From assembly GCA_947179155.2 (NCBI GenBank), contig OX359276.1, forward strand, positions 48,230,953 through 48,294,952: 64,000 nt of DNA, given 5' to 3'. Both the position numbers and the translations under genes were made by a program. Source of the stretch: Hedera helix (taxonomy: Eukaryota > Streptophyta > Magnoliopsida > Apiales > Araliaceae). Under the pieces are notes generated by a model. That model searched no databases, had not been told where the DNA came from, and saw only the letters and a program-made list of their open reading frames with translations. Position 1 is the stretch's first letter, and every line of letters starts with the position of its first letter. Shown piece after piece: positions 23,194-35,247 of this stretch.

Positions 23194-24603
23194 CTACAAA
23201 AATAACATGTTAAATCTCAGTAAGTCATAAAAATAATCAAAAGATCAATATAAATCAGTGTTAAAAACAAAAATAACAATTAATGACAACTCAGATTAAC
23301 TGATAAAATATACCCATGAATACGTTGTAATGTGCAAGGACTTAACTTTTGAGGCTAACTTTCTAAGTATAGACCATCCAACAAACACAAAAAGATTAAC
23401 TTCAGACATGCAAATCCCTCACACTGCAAATCCCTCACCCAGTATAGACCATCCAACAAACACAAAAAGATTCACAAAATAACCCTCAAAATCCACAGAA
23501 ATCCCCAATTCACCCACTGAAAAAATAAATTAAACAACCAAAAAACTGAAATTTTCATCAAACTAACCAATACCCACATCTCAAAAATTCCCAATCAACC
23601 AAAAAACACAAATCAAAACATTAATCCAAACACCCACAACTCAAATCTATAAAAAAATGAAAACTTTGAAAAGGGACCTGATGGAAAAGGAAAAGGTTAC
23701 ATCTAAATTGGGCCTGATGGAGTAAATACCTAGCACGAAACACGAAACAAAATATTTGAATGTATTTGAATGGAGTAAATACCTAGCACGAAATACTAAT
23801 AATAATAATACTAATATTAGTCTATTATGGAGGGACTGCCACACAAATGTCAAATTTTGAGATAAAGAGAGCATACATCAATTCAGCAGTCTCATGGTGA
23901 AGAAGCTCAACCTAAACCCTATCTACGATTAAAATGACACAAAAAACTATGGTAAATAAATCAAAGGATGATAATAAACAGAAGAACCAAATATTAAACT
24001 TGCAAGGCAAAACATAATTCATCAAATACAAATAAAACTATAGCCACCAGCCTATAAAGCCTCCATCCAGCAAATATATACAGAAGCCACAAACCACATA
24101 CAGGTGAGCACAAGCACACACCGCCACGCTAAGAACACTTCTCAACCCCCCGCCAAGAATTAAGCTAGAATTGAGATGCCTCGACAAAACTATAGCAGAA
24201 AAATAAACTGTACTGCAAACGAATGAACCTAACCATTCAATCCATTTTCTTCATTTGACAGTCTAAATTACATTAGATTATGCGTCAAAATACTTTAACA
24301 AGCCAAAACCAAACCATAACATCAAATTTATGCATCACTTGGGGCTTACATGCAGTAACCTCATGAAAATAGTAGAATCAAGCCATTTTAAATCTCAAGG
24401 CAGATATATAACTACCCGCATAAGCGAAAAGGTGTACAACATCTAGTAAAGATTAGCTAGTCTTTAAATTTGGAAAGATGTACTGCATTAAATCTTAATC
24501 TTAAAAACTTAAAACGAAAAGAAAGAAAAAAACAATGCCTACACCATTTGAGGCGTTATATATTGTTTGTATGGTCGGGATTCATTCTTGAAGGGAAAAA
24601 ATC

Positions 24604-26018
24604 TTACTCAACTCTTCATTCATTTCCACTGGAAGAGGTGGCATCCTCTTTAACTCCACAACCTCTTGTGTATCATTCAAGCTGCAATAAATAGATTAAT
24701 AGTTAGTTCATATGCTAAAAAGAGAGCAAAAAAATACACTCACTTAAGATTCATCGAGTACACAAAGTTATTATTTTTTAATTAATTCCAAAGAATGGAC
24801 ATCATTAGTATTTCGTAGGTCTACCCTTCTCTGTAAAAGCTTAAACAAGAATTTTTAACTAATAATGTCAAAATTTGACAGAACATTATTCAATTCACAT
24901 ATGCGACTTTATACCTTCAAGTTATTACATTCATAAACTAAATTCATTGGAAGATATATAAATAATGGACCTAACAAAAGCAGTGTCCTGTTATTATGAC
25001 TTTATGTTGCCATAAAATAATTATGACAAAATAAAAAGTTTGGATCAGTAAAAAAATAATAGCATACAACTTATCAAAAGAAAAAAAAAAGCAAATGAGC
25101 ATAAAAGGAGCTGAAGCTCGGAGTCGACTGCTTGATAAATAAAACACCGAGTTGCTTGTGAAGAGTTCCGTTCATTTGCAAGGCGTACACTATTGATCCC
25201 ATTTCATTTTCTGTCGATTAAATATATATAACTTTTCTTAATTTTACAACTAAACACCCAACATGAATGGTGAACAATGCACATACATTATTCCCCAAAC
25301 TCAATCAATAGATTGTTGAGTCATGCAGAGGACACAAATGCTGACAAAATATGACTTGAGATCTTCCAGAAAGAAAAATATGGAATATGGAATTGGATAG
25401 AACTTCTTCAACCACTCATGGTCTATTATTATAGTTCCTACTTTATTACGAGCAAAAATCTATTATCAAAACAAAAATATTTCACCTTATTAGCTCTTAG
25501 ATTGACAGAAATCTGCTCAAATGCCTGATCATTTTGTTGAAGAAGCTGCCCAGTAGCACCACCTATGGCTGTGAATTCATTTTCATAAGAACACTACGAT
25601 AAGTTAAGACAGAACAATATAGAAGAATCATGTGATTGAACAATATAGAAGAATCATGTGTTCTGAGCTTCTCTTCAGATCAGAATAGTAATGGACATAT
25701 AAGCTTACAGACCAAATTCACCAATAGATGAGAATTCACGCCACCATAAGTTCCTTTAAACCCAAACTGGTTGACATTCAAAGACTCTGCTTCTTTTAGA
25801 ACATTAGAGATTGTCGACGCTTCCTTAACACAGACTCAAAAATACTCCAAAAACCCCCAATTTGAAAACCTAAATTTCACAAAATCGTGTGACTGTGCGT
25901 TTGCGTGCGCGTGATCTCTGTGTGTGTGTGTGCGTGGATGATGTCTCTGTGTGTGGGTGTGTTACTGGACAGAGAGAGAGAGAGGGGTACCTGGGCGACG
26001 GTAGAGAGAGGAAGACAT
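24604..26018 (-). pseudogene. Captured exons of an unidentified gene, copy 2
   Basis: This is the inverted counterpart of 1277-2691, with the same four exon-like blocks and splice borders, including the segments QLLQQNDQAFEQ and MPPLPVEMNEEL. The parent gene was not recognised. Confidence 0.5.
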
Positions 26019-26439
26019 AACAGAGGTTAATTTCAAATTTTGAAATCGACCAAACAAATCAGAAGTAGATAGAGAAAAGATAGAGGGGGAAGCAAAACTT
26101 AATCCCAACCGTTCTTTGTTGAAGCCATGAGAGAAGACTACCGTTCTTTGTTGAAGCCATGAGAGAAGACTATGGCAAACAGGAGACAGAAAAGAAATGG
26201 AACGGAACGGCAGGAGAGAGAAGACGATGGCAGAAAAGAAATAGAGGACAAGTAAATCTATTATATAAAACAGAGCGGAGAGAGAAAATGAATCTTCAAT
26301 ATCTAATGGTTTCAAATCATCTCATGGCTTCAACAAAGAACGGTTGAGATTAATCTATCTCTCATTTTTCCCTCCCCCCAATTCAAATTCTAATTTTCAA
26401 AAATCTACCCACTCCCATTTCCCACCAAAATCAAATTCA

Positions 26440-26442
<3 letters not shown>

Positions 26443-26470
<28 letters not shown>

Positions 26471-26497
26471 GATAATAATATTAATAATATAGTAGTA

Positions 26498-26537
<40 letters not shown>

Positions 26538-26551
26538 TATTAATAATAATA

Positions 26552-26611
<60 letters not shown>

Positions 26612-26638
26612 GTAATAGTAATAATAATAATAATAGTA

Positions 26639-26690
<52 letters not shown>

Positions 26691-26707
26691 TAATAATAAT
26701 AATAATA

Positions 26708-26772
<65 letters not shown>

Positions 26773-26838
26773 TAATATAATAATAATTATTATTATTATA
26801 ATAATAATAATTAATATATTAATAATAATAATAATAGA

Positions 26839-26869
<31 letters not shown>

Positions 26870-26896
26870 GTAATAATAATAGTAATAATAATAATA

Positions 26897-26940
<44 letters not shown>

Positions 26941-27010
26941 TATAATAATAATAATTAATATATTAATAATAATAATAGTAATAATAGTAGTAATAATAAT
27001 AACAACAATA

Positions 27011-27042
<32 letters not shown>

Positions 27043-27232
27043 TTTTATTATTATTATTATTATTATATTTATTATTATTATTTTATTATTATTATTACTA
27101 ATAATAATAATAATAATAATAGTAATAACAATAATAATAATAATTATTGTTATTATTATTACTATTATTATAATAATAGTAGTAGTGGTAATAATAATAA
27201 TAATAATTATAATTATTATAATAATAATAAAT
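26443..27232. repeat. ATT/AAT trinucleotide array in Helitron B
   Basis: This is the reverse complement of the array at 1-850. Open frames on both strands encode only isoleucine-rich runs and are not genes. It is about 69 bp shorter than the corresponding part of copy 1. Confidence 0.95.
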
Positions 27233-27446
27233 AAAAAATTGCACATAAATAAAATGAGTCACATTTTTAGCATTGATGTCATTTTTCTGCTTGTCGGGTA
27301 TTGCGGTCGTTATATTTACACATGCAAATTAATTTGGGTAGAAAATCACGGGGACGGTTCAGATTCATTCTAATTGATTTGTAAGTTATTTTATGTTGCA
27401 AAGAGTCTTTAGGTAATAGAGTATTTTTGAAATTTTAATTTACACT

Positions 27447-27460
27447 GTGCCTTTAGGCAC
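27447..27460 (+). other. Internal hairpin resembling a Helitron terminator, without CTAG
   Basis: GTGCCTTTAGGCAC forms a short perfect stem like that of the true end at 28105, but GGATAATTACG follows instead of a CTAG end. Confidence 0.5.
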
Positions 27461-28104
27461 GGATAATTACGTATCATCTCTTTGGTGTTTTTGCGGGATA
27501 TATTGAAAGTAACTATTGTAGTAAGTTCTGACTCATGCTATGAAAATCTTTTGTACGATTTCAAGAAAAAATATAGAGAAAAAAATGTTATGGTGATGCG
27601 ATTTAATTGGTGTAATGACAATATTTTTTTATTTGGACTTAGAGAGTTCATTTTATACTTTTGGGTATATATGCAAAAATATTTCTTTTGAATTTTTATA
27701 TTTTTTTTTTCCTTATTGGATCTCACGAAATGGCTTGCAGTAGTACCATTTTTCCACAGAAAATATTGTTCATGGATCATATTAATCGGTTGTTAGATAT
27801 ACTAGAAGCAAATAAATGCTGTCAAACTTCTCATTCTATTTTGTCATTAAAGGAAAGGTGTGTAATATACTCGAAAATATTATATTACACAAATTTGACT
27901 CCGCTATCGTCAATCAATTAATTGCTTAAACATGTTAAGAACTAATTTTAAGTTGGGAATGAGTAGCACACTAATGTTTGTCTCAAAAATAAACTATGAC
28001 TGGATTGAGTACTAATCTTTTTGTATTAATGGTTGGCCACAACAGTTTTAAATTTTTTAATTTAAAAATATTAAATACAGTACTCAACTGTTATATTAAT
28101 TGTA

Positions 28105-28133
28105 CCGTGCCTTCAGGCACGGGTTATCCCTAG
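28105..28133 (+). other. Helitron B 3' hairpin and CTAG end
   Basis: CCGTGCC and GGCACGG pair around a TTCA loop, then GTTATCC and CTAG follow. The next base is T at 28134. Confidence 0.95.
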
Positions 28134-30121
28134 TTTCAAACAAAGCATACGCAGACAGATAGAAAAGGAGGAAACAAAAGTTAATCTCAGCCGCTCTTTA
28201 TTGAAGCCATTACTGATTTGAGGCCATTAGATTAATCTGCTCTGTTTTATATAATAGATATCTGCAGTGGCACCGCAAAAAAATACTCTTGTGAAGTGCA
28301 TAACAATTCACTTACAAAGATCAGAATATGTTCTTCAAAACAACTACTATGCGCTGATAATTCTAAAATAGGCAAGTTCAGATCAAAGTAGACATATGCA
28401 GGCCAGATCAAAACATACAATATTATTTTACCAATTCATCACTATTTCCCAAAATTTTAAACATGAACTAACTTTAAAAAAAAAAAATCTGGGATAAATT
28501 TTATAAATCAAATCATATAAATACTGCATAAGTTTGAAGATCAAGTCATCCTACATGCAAGTTCAATATCATGATCAGGTTATATGCATAAATAATAAGA
28601 TATTGACATGAACATACCTTAAATCTTGCTGGCTCAACTAATTCGAATACCAAAGCATCTCCGTCATCTAATTTGTGATCTAGTGCAAATGCTCTCCATC
28701 CACCACTAAGTCCAATTCTCTTGCTAATATAAATAGCTAGCCTCATATTCTGTGTCATTCTGATCCTCTAATATGTTCAGTGGACTTCGGAAGATGGTCT
28801 TTACAGAACCAAGAAGGTAGTCCCTAAATTTTATAGCAAAAAGATGAGTTGAAGACAAAATACCAGCCAAAAGCAACTATAAACATGAGACCGAACCATT
28901 GATTCGACAAAAAATGGATTTTCAGACTGCAGATAGCTTTGGAGCTTCTCCGCGCACGTCATAGCATGAACTCTTCTTCATAGGTAGCACTTTTAACTTC
29001 ATCCAATGGTCTTACAAGATAACTGTGAATACAAAAGCACAGTTTTTAAGCATCAAGGATGAAATTAATGTAATATTAAGTTCAGGAATAGCAAATTCAA
29101 CCTTGCCCATGATGAATTTGACTTTGATCTCCTTTGCATAGGTGGAAGCTCTATATTAACCTGTTTATATAGCAAAATTGAAATGTAAACTCTCAAATAT
29201 TGATTAACAACAAGGCACACATAAGGAACACAAACCATAACTAGGAAAACGTAAAAGGATTACAAAAGAGAGAGGGAAAAAATCAATAAAGTTGCATCGT
29301 CATAAGTCATTGCTTGAAAAGGTCTATAGGTAAAACAAAGCATTATCAAAACACTTCTTTCCAACTCTATTTAAACTTTTTAAAAAAATTAAAGGGGAAT
29401 AGATAAAAAAAAGTATGTGTAAAATTTCCTTCTTAAGAACCAGTTACTGAATTGAGCATTGAAAACGCCAATACTTACATCGTCACGATATGAAGGAACC
29501 ACATTTCGTGGACGTGAAGAACGTCTTGGCTCCAATATGCTTACGCTGCTTAATCGATGTTTTGTTTGACGTTACTACATAGTATGAGATCTAGATTATT
29601 AAATTTGAGCAAATATTGGTAGAGTTTATCATGTAAATGAATACCCATATCGGAACTAATATACAGAAATTTGGTACATTACCTGAGGCTTCTCAGATTT
29701 TGAGTGATCTGATAAACTTTTGGATATCTTTGAAATGCCCAGATCCTTCAAGACAAAATACATAGAAAGGCACACAGTTGTAGGCTGTAGCACATTGTAT
29801 CCAGTTTAGAAGGTAAAAGTGGTTCCTTCATTTTCTACCATTAAGGGAACAAGTAGAAAATTTAAGCAATGCTTATTTCTTTGCAATTTATCTGTTTTTT
29901 ACTGGATGGTTTGGACAGTAAAGTGTTCGATAATTGCAAGCATTGGTCATCAAAGAGAGAGGATAGCACTTATATATGTGCACTACTTTAATGAAACTAA
30001 ATCTGCAAACCACTGATGATGATGAAAATATGCTTTTCTAATGGCACACTCAACAACACCTAAATCATTTTGTATGCAAATGTTCTTCTAAAAACAACTA
30101 AGACTATTATCATTTATTTTA

Positions 30122-30400
30122 TACTCCCTCCATTCCAAATTATGTGATCATTGTTGAGTTTTGAAAGTCAATTCGAGACATTTTCAAACACAAAATGAGA
30201 TAACTCATTACAAATTATGAAACAATAGAATTTACAATGAGTAATACTTTTAGATAATTTACAATATTCATCATTGTATTAATTAAACTTAAAAAAATAT
30301 ATGTCAATTTTGAGTTTAAAAATCTCTTAAATTGATTATAAAAAGTCTAACAATGATAAATAATATAGAATTGCAAGAAGTTTAAAGCAATTAATACCAC
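30122..30400. mobile_element. Eroded MITE in the B3 pseudogene
   Basis: ACTCCCTCCATTCCAAATTAT begins the block and a degenerate complement (AACAATGATAAATAATATAG) stands near its right side. The outer right end is missing. It resembles CTCCCTCC-type Stowaway/mariner elements and lies just downstream of the start-codon exon. Confidence 0.55.
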
Positions 30401-31043
30401 GAATTATTTCATATTTTCAAGAAGATTTAGCCACCAAGCCTCTTCATAAGTGTTGGTGTTGCCATCAGTATCCATGTGGCAGTCAAAGAGTCTTGAGAGA
30501 ATATGCGAAACAATTGCCTTGAACTCTTTTGAAACTAAAAAAGTTAGAATGTTGTCTTACATAAAAAGGCTGATAGATCAACAATTTACACTCGAAACAA
30601 AAACTAGCATTGACATTCAAGAAAACATGTGACAGTACGCTAGCATTAGGTGCAGTGTGTTTTTGTCTAGGGGGATGATCCTTATTTATTCGTAAAGTTT
30701 TGTTGATACCCAAAAAACAAAGGGTAAGTGATTCCTAATGTATAACGAAGTCTTTTGTAGTTGCTGCAATAAGTTGATAATCTAAGTAGTGAACAAGCTA
30801 TAATTTGGCATTTACATATATTTTTGTGTTTACAGAAAAAATTAAAAAGGAGACGCCAGTTAATTGAGACAATATTCTTGTACCAATTGACAAGGAAATA
30901 AATATGAAGGAACAAAGTGTTAAGGAGAAGCAAGGTTTAACATGATTTGGTGATACCTCAATGAAGTAAGAAGTTAGCAACACCTAAAAGTGTTTGTAAG
31001 CAGAAAGCAGGTAGGCAAGCAGGAAGTGAGCGACTATTAAAGA

Positions 31044-31323
31044 CTCCCTCCGTCCCTTTTTAAATGTTGTTTTTGGAGAAATATTTTTGTCTCTTAATAT
31101 TTGTCGTTTGAGAATTTTAAGTAAACATTAATCTCGTTTAGTTTCTAATGTTACCCCAAGTATTAAATATAATTTTGGTTCTCTCACTACTTTTTATCCC
31201 ATAAATAACACTCCTCATTTCAATACAAAGATAATATAGACAATTGATATTATATTTAATGCTACACAATTATATCCTTAATACTTGTGCACTCTAACGA
31301 CATATATTGAGGGACAGAGGGAG
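31044..31323. mobile_element. Stowaway-like MITE (CTCCCTCCGTCCC ends)
   Basis: The left end CTCCCTCCGTCCCTTTTT and the right end GGGACAGAGGGAG are complementary with one mismatch. At 280 bp it fits a mariner-derived MITE. TA follows on the right; the left flank reads GA, so one target TA has mutated. It lies in the first intron of the B3 pseudogene. Confidence 0.75.
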
Positions 31324-31690
31324 TAAATGATAGTTTAGGCAATTTCACCATCTTCACCGATTGAAAATAAAAAAACAGATAAAGAAAAACAAATCTTCCG
31401 ATACATATGAAAAATGGACATATACACACATACATCGAACAGAGAGAGAGAGAGACGTATCGTGTAGTGATGTAAACCTGAAAATAACCTCCCTGAAAGA
31501 TGATGATGGATCAGCTGAATGAATGAATTGGAGACTGGAACGCCAGAAAGAGAAATAGTCGGTGAGTCAGGGAGATGAAGAACGTTCGATGAGGAAGAGC
31601 AGCATCTTCTGGAAAATGGCCATTGGGATGCTGCTGCTGCTGCTGTTTTTTTGTTTGTTTGGTGCTCATTTTGAAATTTGAATTAATAAG

Positions 31691-32169
31691 GTTTAGAGAG
31701 AGAGGAGGGAGCTTTAGAATTTGTAAATAGCATGTATTTGTCCTTTCTTATGCGCCACCGCCACGGACACGGCACGGGTCTCTACCCCTCTGTCTATATT
31801 CCTCAACTTTGTCTTTGTGTTTGGCATATTGATGATCTTAAGTACACTCCTATTATTTTTTTTTATTTTTACTATTATACAGAGACTACTGAATAGAGAT
31901 TATCCATCACCACCATTTCCAGCTGCAACTAAATTAAATTATTATACCCGGATTTGTTAGTCATCTCGTCAATATCCCTACCCAGTTTCCAAATTCTGGG
32001 GATCGAATACACATTACATTGGTGAATTAACTGCATGGTTATGTAACACAAATATTCCCCGGGACATTGAAATGTGATACCCCAAATTTATATTTGAGTC
32101 CACTATATTTCAATATATATGACATTACCCCAATCCAAAAACACTGAATAATTTTTTATGTATTGGACT
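31691..32169. other. Spacer between the B3 pseudogene and the viral remnant
   Basis: It contains the presumed upstream region of the B3 gene, then AT-rich unassigned sequence. No coding frame or repeat border was recognised. Confidence 0.3.
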
Positions 32170-32547
32170 CAAAATTTGACAACTCTCATTAAGACTGTTC
32201 AACCAATTTTTATTGGTATGCACCGGACCCATACCGAAATTAATCAAATTTTGGTATCCAAACTAATTTTAACAGCATATCAAACTGGTTAGCCGATTTA
32301 ACACAAGTAAAAATCAAATAAAAATCAAAAATTAATATAATTATTATTTTATTATTATTATTATTATTATTATTTATTTTTATTTTATTATTACTAATTA
32401 TTTATTATTAAAAAAACAATACAACCACAATTCGGTATTTACCTAACCATGAAAAATCAATTACTAAAATTGGTACCGAAAAATCTGAATATACCAATTT
32501 TTTTATACCGGTACCAAACCGTCCAATTCAAACCAAATTGGATAAGA
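32170..32547. mobile_element. MITE-like block with GGTACCGG motifs
   Basis: AAGACTGTTCAACC on the left, a TTA-rich middle and ACCGGTACCAAACCG on the right resemble the MITE at 51109. It abuts the viral coding sequence at about 32548, where the capsid-like frame stops. The right terminal repeat is not clear. Confidence 0.45.
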
Positions 32548-33967
32548 ATTTTTCTGTTTTCGAGAAGGATATTGAAGCTTAATATCATAAGCAAATTGAT
32601 CACAAAATTCTCCTAATTCTTTTCTCTTAGTTAAATTCTGTTTTTTCATTAACTGTTGTAATTTTATATCATTACATAAAGATAATCCTTCTTCAATAAC
32701 GATGGCAATTAAATGGCCATAAGATTACTGGTTATAGGGGATAGTCATCCTATTATTCTGGTCTCTTAATTTCTTTCTAACCTTTTTAGCAAAAAGATTA
32801 GAAAGGCCATCAATAAATTTGACTTTCCAATGTTCACTATTAGCATCACTTCTTTGCATGACTCTCATGAGGAAAACATCTTTATACCATCTAAAATGGG
32901 ATAAAGATGGACATCTAAGATTCTGTAAGACCTCTTTATCTCTATCAGCATTTGACACAGTTGGTCCTATGAAATGAAGTACAATAGCTTATATCAAAGT
33001 ATAACAAGCATCCTGTATTTGAGTTTGAGCCTGAGTTTCAGGGTTTGTCTCAATTTTTACGGCTTCTGTGATTTCATTCTTTTGTGCTTGTGTAAGGACA
33101 TTATCAAACCATCCTTTTAGGACTCCTGTCATACCATTAATTATAAAACGACAGATTTGTTGATCTGTATTATCATTCTGTTTACAAACTGTTGCATACA
33201 TTAGTATATGATGTATTGTTTTAAATATTTGATATTCAGATTTTCCATCAATATTCCATTCATATATTGTTTTACCATGATAAGATTTTTGTGAATGGAG
33301 AAAATCTTCCTCATAAAGAATATCTTGAGGAGTGGGTCTCGGATAATAATAACGACTAGGCCCTGTTAAGGCCATACGATTAGTAGGTCCTTTATCATAA
33401 GAGATCTTGTTGAAGTTCTTCATATCATTTAATTCATTTTGAATTTCGAATATTTGGGATATTGAATAATCTTCGGATTCATTACCATCCTTTTGAGCCA
33501 TCATGTTAATTTGTTTATCCTTTGAAGTTTCTGTTTTTCCCAAAAGAGATTTTATAAACTGATTTTCTTGTATTTCTAAGGCTTTCATTTTTTCAGTAAG
33601 ACTGGTCATGAATTTGTCTTCTTTTTTAGTAGAATATAATTTAAAATTTTTAATTTCAAGAGGTGGTTTTATATTTACTGGTTGAATTTCCAAAGATTTA
33701 TTTTTAGGAGTAACTTGGCATTTATTAATTATTTGTGTAGATTGTTCTTCAATTCTTTTCAGAAGTCTAGTATTCTCTTCTATCCTGATTTCCTATAGTT
33801 TGTAGGAAAAGATTTGTATAATTATTCTGTTTATTAACTTGTAGAATATCTCTTACATGAAGTAAATGTTCCTGGTGACGAGGGTTATTTTCTTGAACAT
33901 CAACATACGGGTTAATAACTAAAGGAACTTGATTGTGATCCTTATTAGAGGCAAGTTCTAGGGACAT
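32548..33967 (-). pseudogene. Endogenous pararetrovirus: capsid-like region, broken
   Basis: Three separate minus-strand frames (33967-33767, 33693-32989, 32958-32725) and a further stretch to 32548 follow each other with stop codons or shifts between them. The second contains a Gag/capsid-like core with GWFDNVLTQAQ; the third has HFRWYKDVFL and a KKVRKKLRDQ segment as in capsid proteins of Caulimoviridae and related elements. A lysine-rich tail follows before the MITE-like block. No reverse transcriptase is visible, so the rest of the genome is absent here. The region is an old, non-functional copy. Confidence 0.65.
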
Positions 33968-34761
33968 AGGTGGAGTATGAATACTTTTAATTATTTGTCC
34001 TTTTGTTGTTATCCAATCTTTTTGGATTCCTGTTAAAACATTTAATTGTTCTTCAGTATGTATAGTTTTGGCTATATTACTATACCATTATGGGAATGAT
34101 ATAATACATTGATTTTTCTCAAGATAATCATAATACTGTATTTTAATTTGTTTAAGTTGTTCAGAATTATGATTATTGAAATACCATTCTCTGAAATCTT
34201 CATATTTTTCTTGCATAAAATTCTGATTAAGATTCTTTCTTATTTCACTATTTGGTGTAAAATCCATTAAATATTAAATTTCATATCACTAGATGTTGGG
34301 CTATTAGACCTTCTGCTGTTGGTTTCATAAACACCATGAGGTATTTGATTTTCTGATAAATGAATTCCTTTAATATAGTCTTCAAGATTGATTGTTTCTT
34401 TAGTAGATTCATTACTAGATTTTCTAGAAGACAATCCCTGATTAATTGATTCTAAGGGTTCTGCAGTTGATCTTCTTAATGAAGATTCTGGGAATTCAAT
34501 ATTTTAAGGTCTATAACTGTTACTAGAAAGGCTTCTAGTTAAGGGTTTTTGGAATTGAAGGTAAATATTTCCTTCTCGGGTTTGTATAACATCTTCTATT
34601 GAATGTCTTACTATAGGTCTAGTTGGTATGGCATTAGGAATTTGCCATTATTTAGGAAAAGTAATCTCTTCCCAAGGGATCATACGAGGTCTGACCACTT
34701 GGCTGTTGAAGAGATTGGTATCAATAAGGACCGTTTGTCCTTGTTCTGTTTGTTTTTTGGT

Positions 34762-35247
34762 GTAAGGATTTAAGGTTGATAAAACTTAAGGTGTAATCTG
34801 TAAAGTATAGCAAAGGGTGGAGAACCTGGGAGATACTCATAACCATGAGATAAAACTCTCAATTCTAAAACTTTAGACAGATTACTGTCTGCTAGAGCTA
34901 TACTTAAGTTTGGATATATATTAAAATAGACTGGTCCATGAGACAGACTGGTCTCAATATCACCTATCAAGGATGCCTTCCAGTTTAAACAACGTCCATC
35001 TCTAAGAGTACATTGTATACTGTTATTTTGACCAAGTAAAGTCAAAGGTTTAAAAGCAATTTGAACAAGTCCAATATGAACATATTTATATTTACGCATA
35101 AAAGGAAATAAATCTTGTATATGCAGTAAATAAATTATTTCATCATTATTCTGTAAAGGAACAGCTCAAAAGTCTTAATAACCTTTTTACTGGTAAAATC
35201 AAAATATCCGATTTTATAAATTGTTTCTGGTTTAACATCAGGTATGG
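34762..35247 (-). pseudogene. Endogenous pararetrovirus: movement-protein gene, 3' part
   Basis: The minus-strand frame 35099-34770 has the conserved core of plant viral movement proteins (KYVHIGLVQIAFKPL, RDGRCLNWK, SLSHGPVYFN). Upstream, between 35247 and 35100, the same protein continues but a one-base shift near 35165 breaks it. The region ends abruptly at 35247, at the edge of the Ty3 element. The missing N-terminal part lies 25 kb away on the opposite strand at 60031-60144. Between 34762 and 33967 the frame is broken by stops. Confidence 0.7.

Larger units (their letters stand above)
26257..28133 (+). mobile_element. Helitron B, copy 2 (complete)
   Basis: The element begins TCTATTATATAAAACAGAG after an A and ends at CTAG before a T. 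A hairpin with a 7-bp stem, CCGTGCC TTCA GGCACGG, lies at 28105-28122. It is 1877 bp and non-coding. The first 100 bp resemble the start of Helitron A (ATGG..TCAAATCA and AAAGARCGG), so both belong to one family. Its target is proved by the empty site at 46718/46719. The large ATT array makes up about 40% of it. Confidence 0.95.
22435..28258 (-). mobile_element. Helitron A, copy 2 (complete, with Helitron B inside)
   Basis: On the minus strand it starts at 28258 with TCTATTATATAAAACAGAG, preceded by A, and ends at 22435 with CTAG followed by T. Before the CTAG stands a GC-rich hairpin based on CCGTGTCTTCAGGCACGG. Removing Helitron B leaves about 3947 bp. It carries captured exons of CCT8 and of an unidentified gene and no Rep/helicase gene. 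The element lies next to the 3' side of the B3 pseudogene and may have removed or displaced its last exons. Confidence 0.92.
28618..31690 (-). pseudogene. B3-domain transcription factor pseudogene (At5g42700/At3g19184-like)
   Basis: Exon-like blocks read right to left: a probable 5' UTR exon at about 31480-31690, a start-codon exon at 30475 to about 30405 (MDTDGNTNTYEEA), 29745-29683 (DLGISKISKSLS), 29574-29479 (KHRLSSVSILEPRRSSRPR), 29160-29102, 29022-28864 (AEKLQSYLQSENP, MVRSHVYSCFWL) and 28823-28618 (GLPSWFCKDHLP, GLSGGWRAFALDHKLDDGDA). This is the layout of plant B3 proteins in which a short basic N-terminus precedes one DNA-binding domain. At least three frame breaks occur: near 28960, after HLPKS and before the RIGLSGGW block. 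One intron is only 40 bp. Exons after 28618 were not found; Helitron A begins 360 bp further on. Confidence 0.75.

Noticed and set aside
26443..27373. Long open frames of 228-267 codons on both strands
   Set aside because: They translate the ATT array into isoleucine runs and have no gene character.
28546..28758. A 70-codon frame as a complete small B3 protein
   Set aside because: It is one exon of a larger broken gene and its end runs into an intron after ARFKV.
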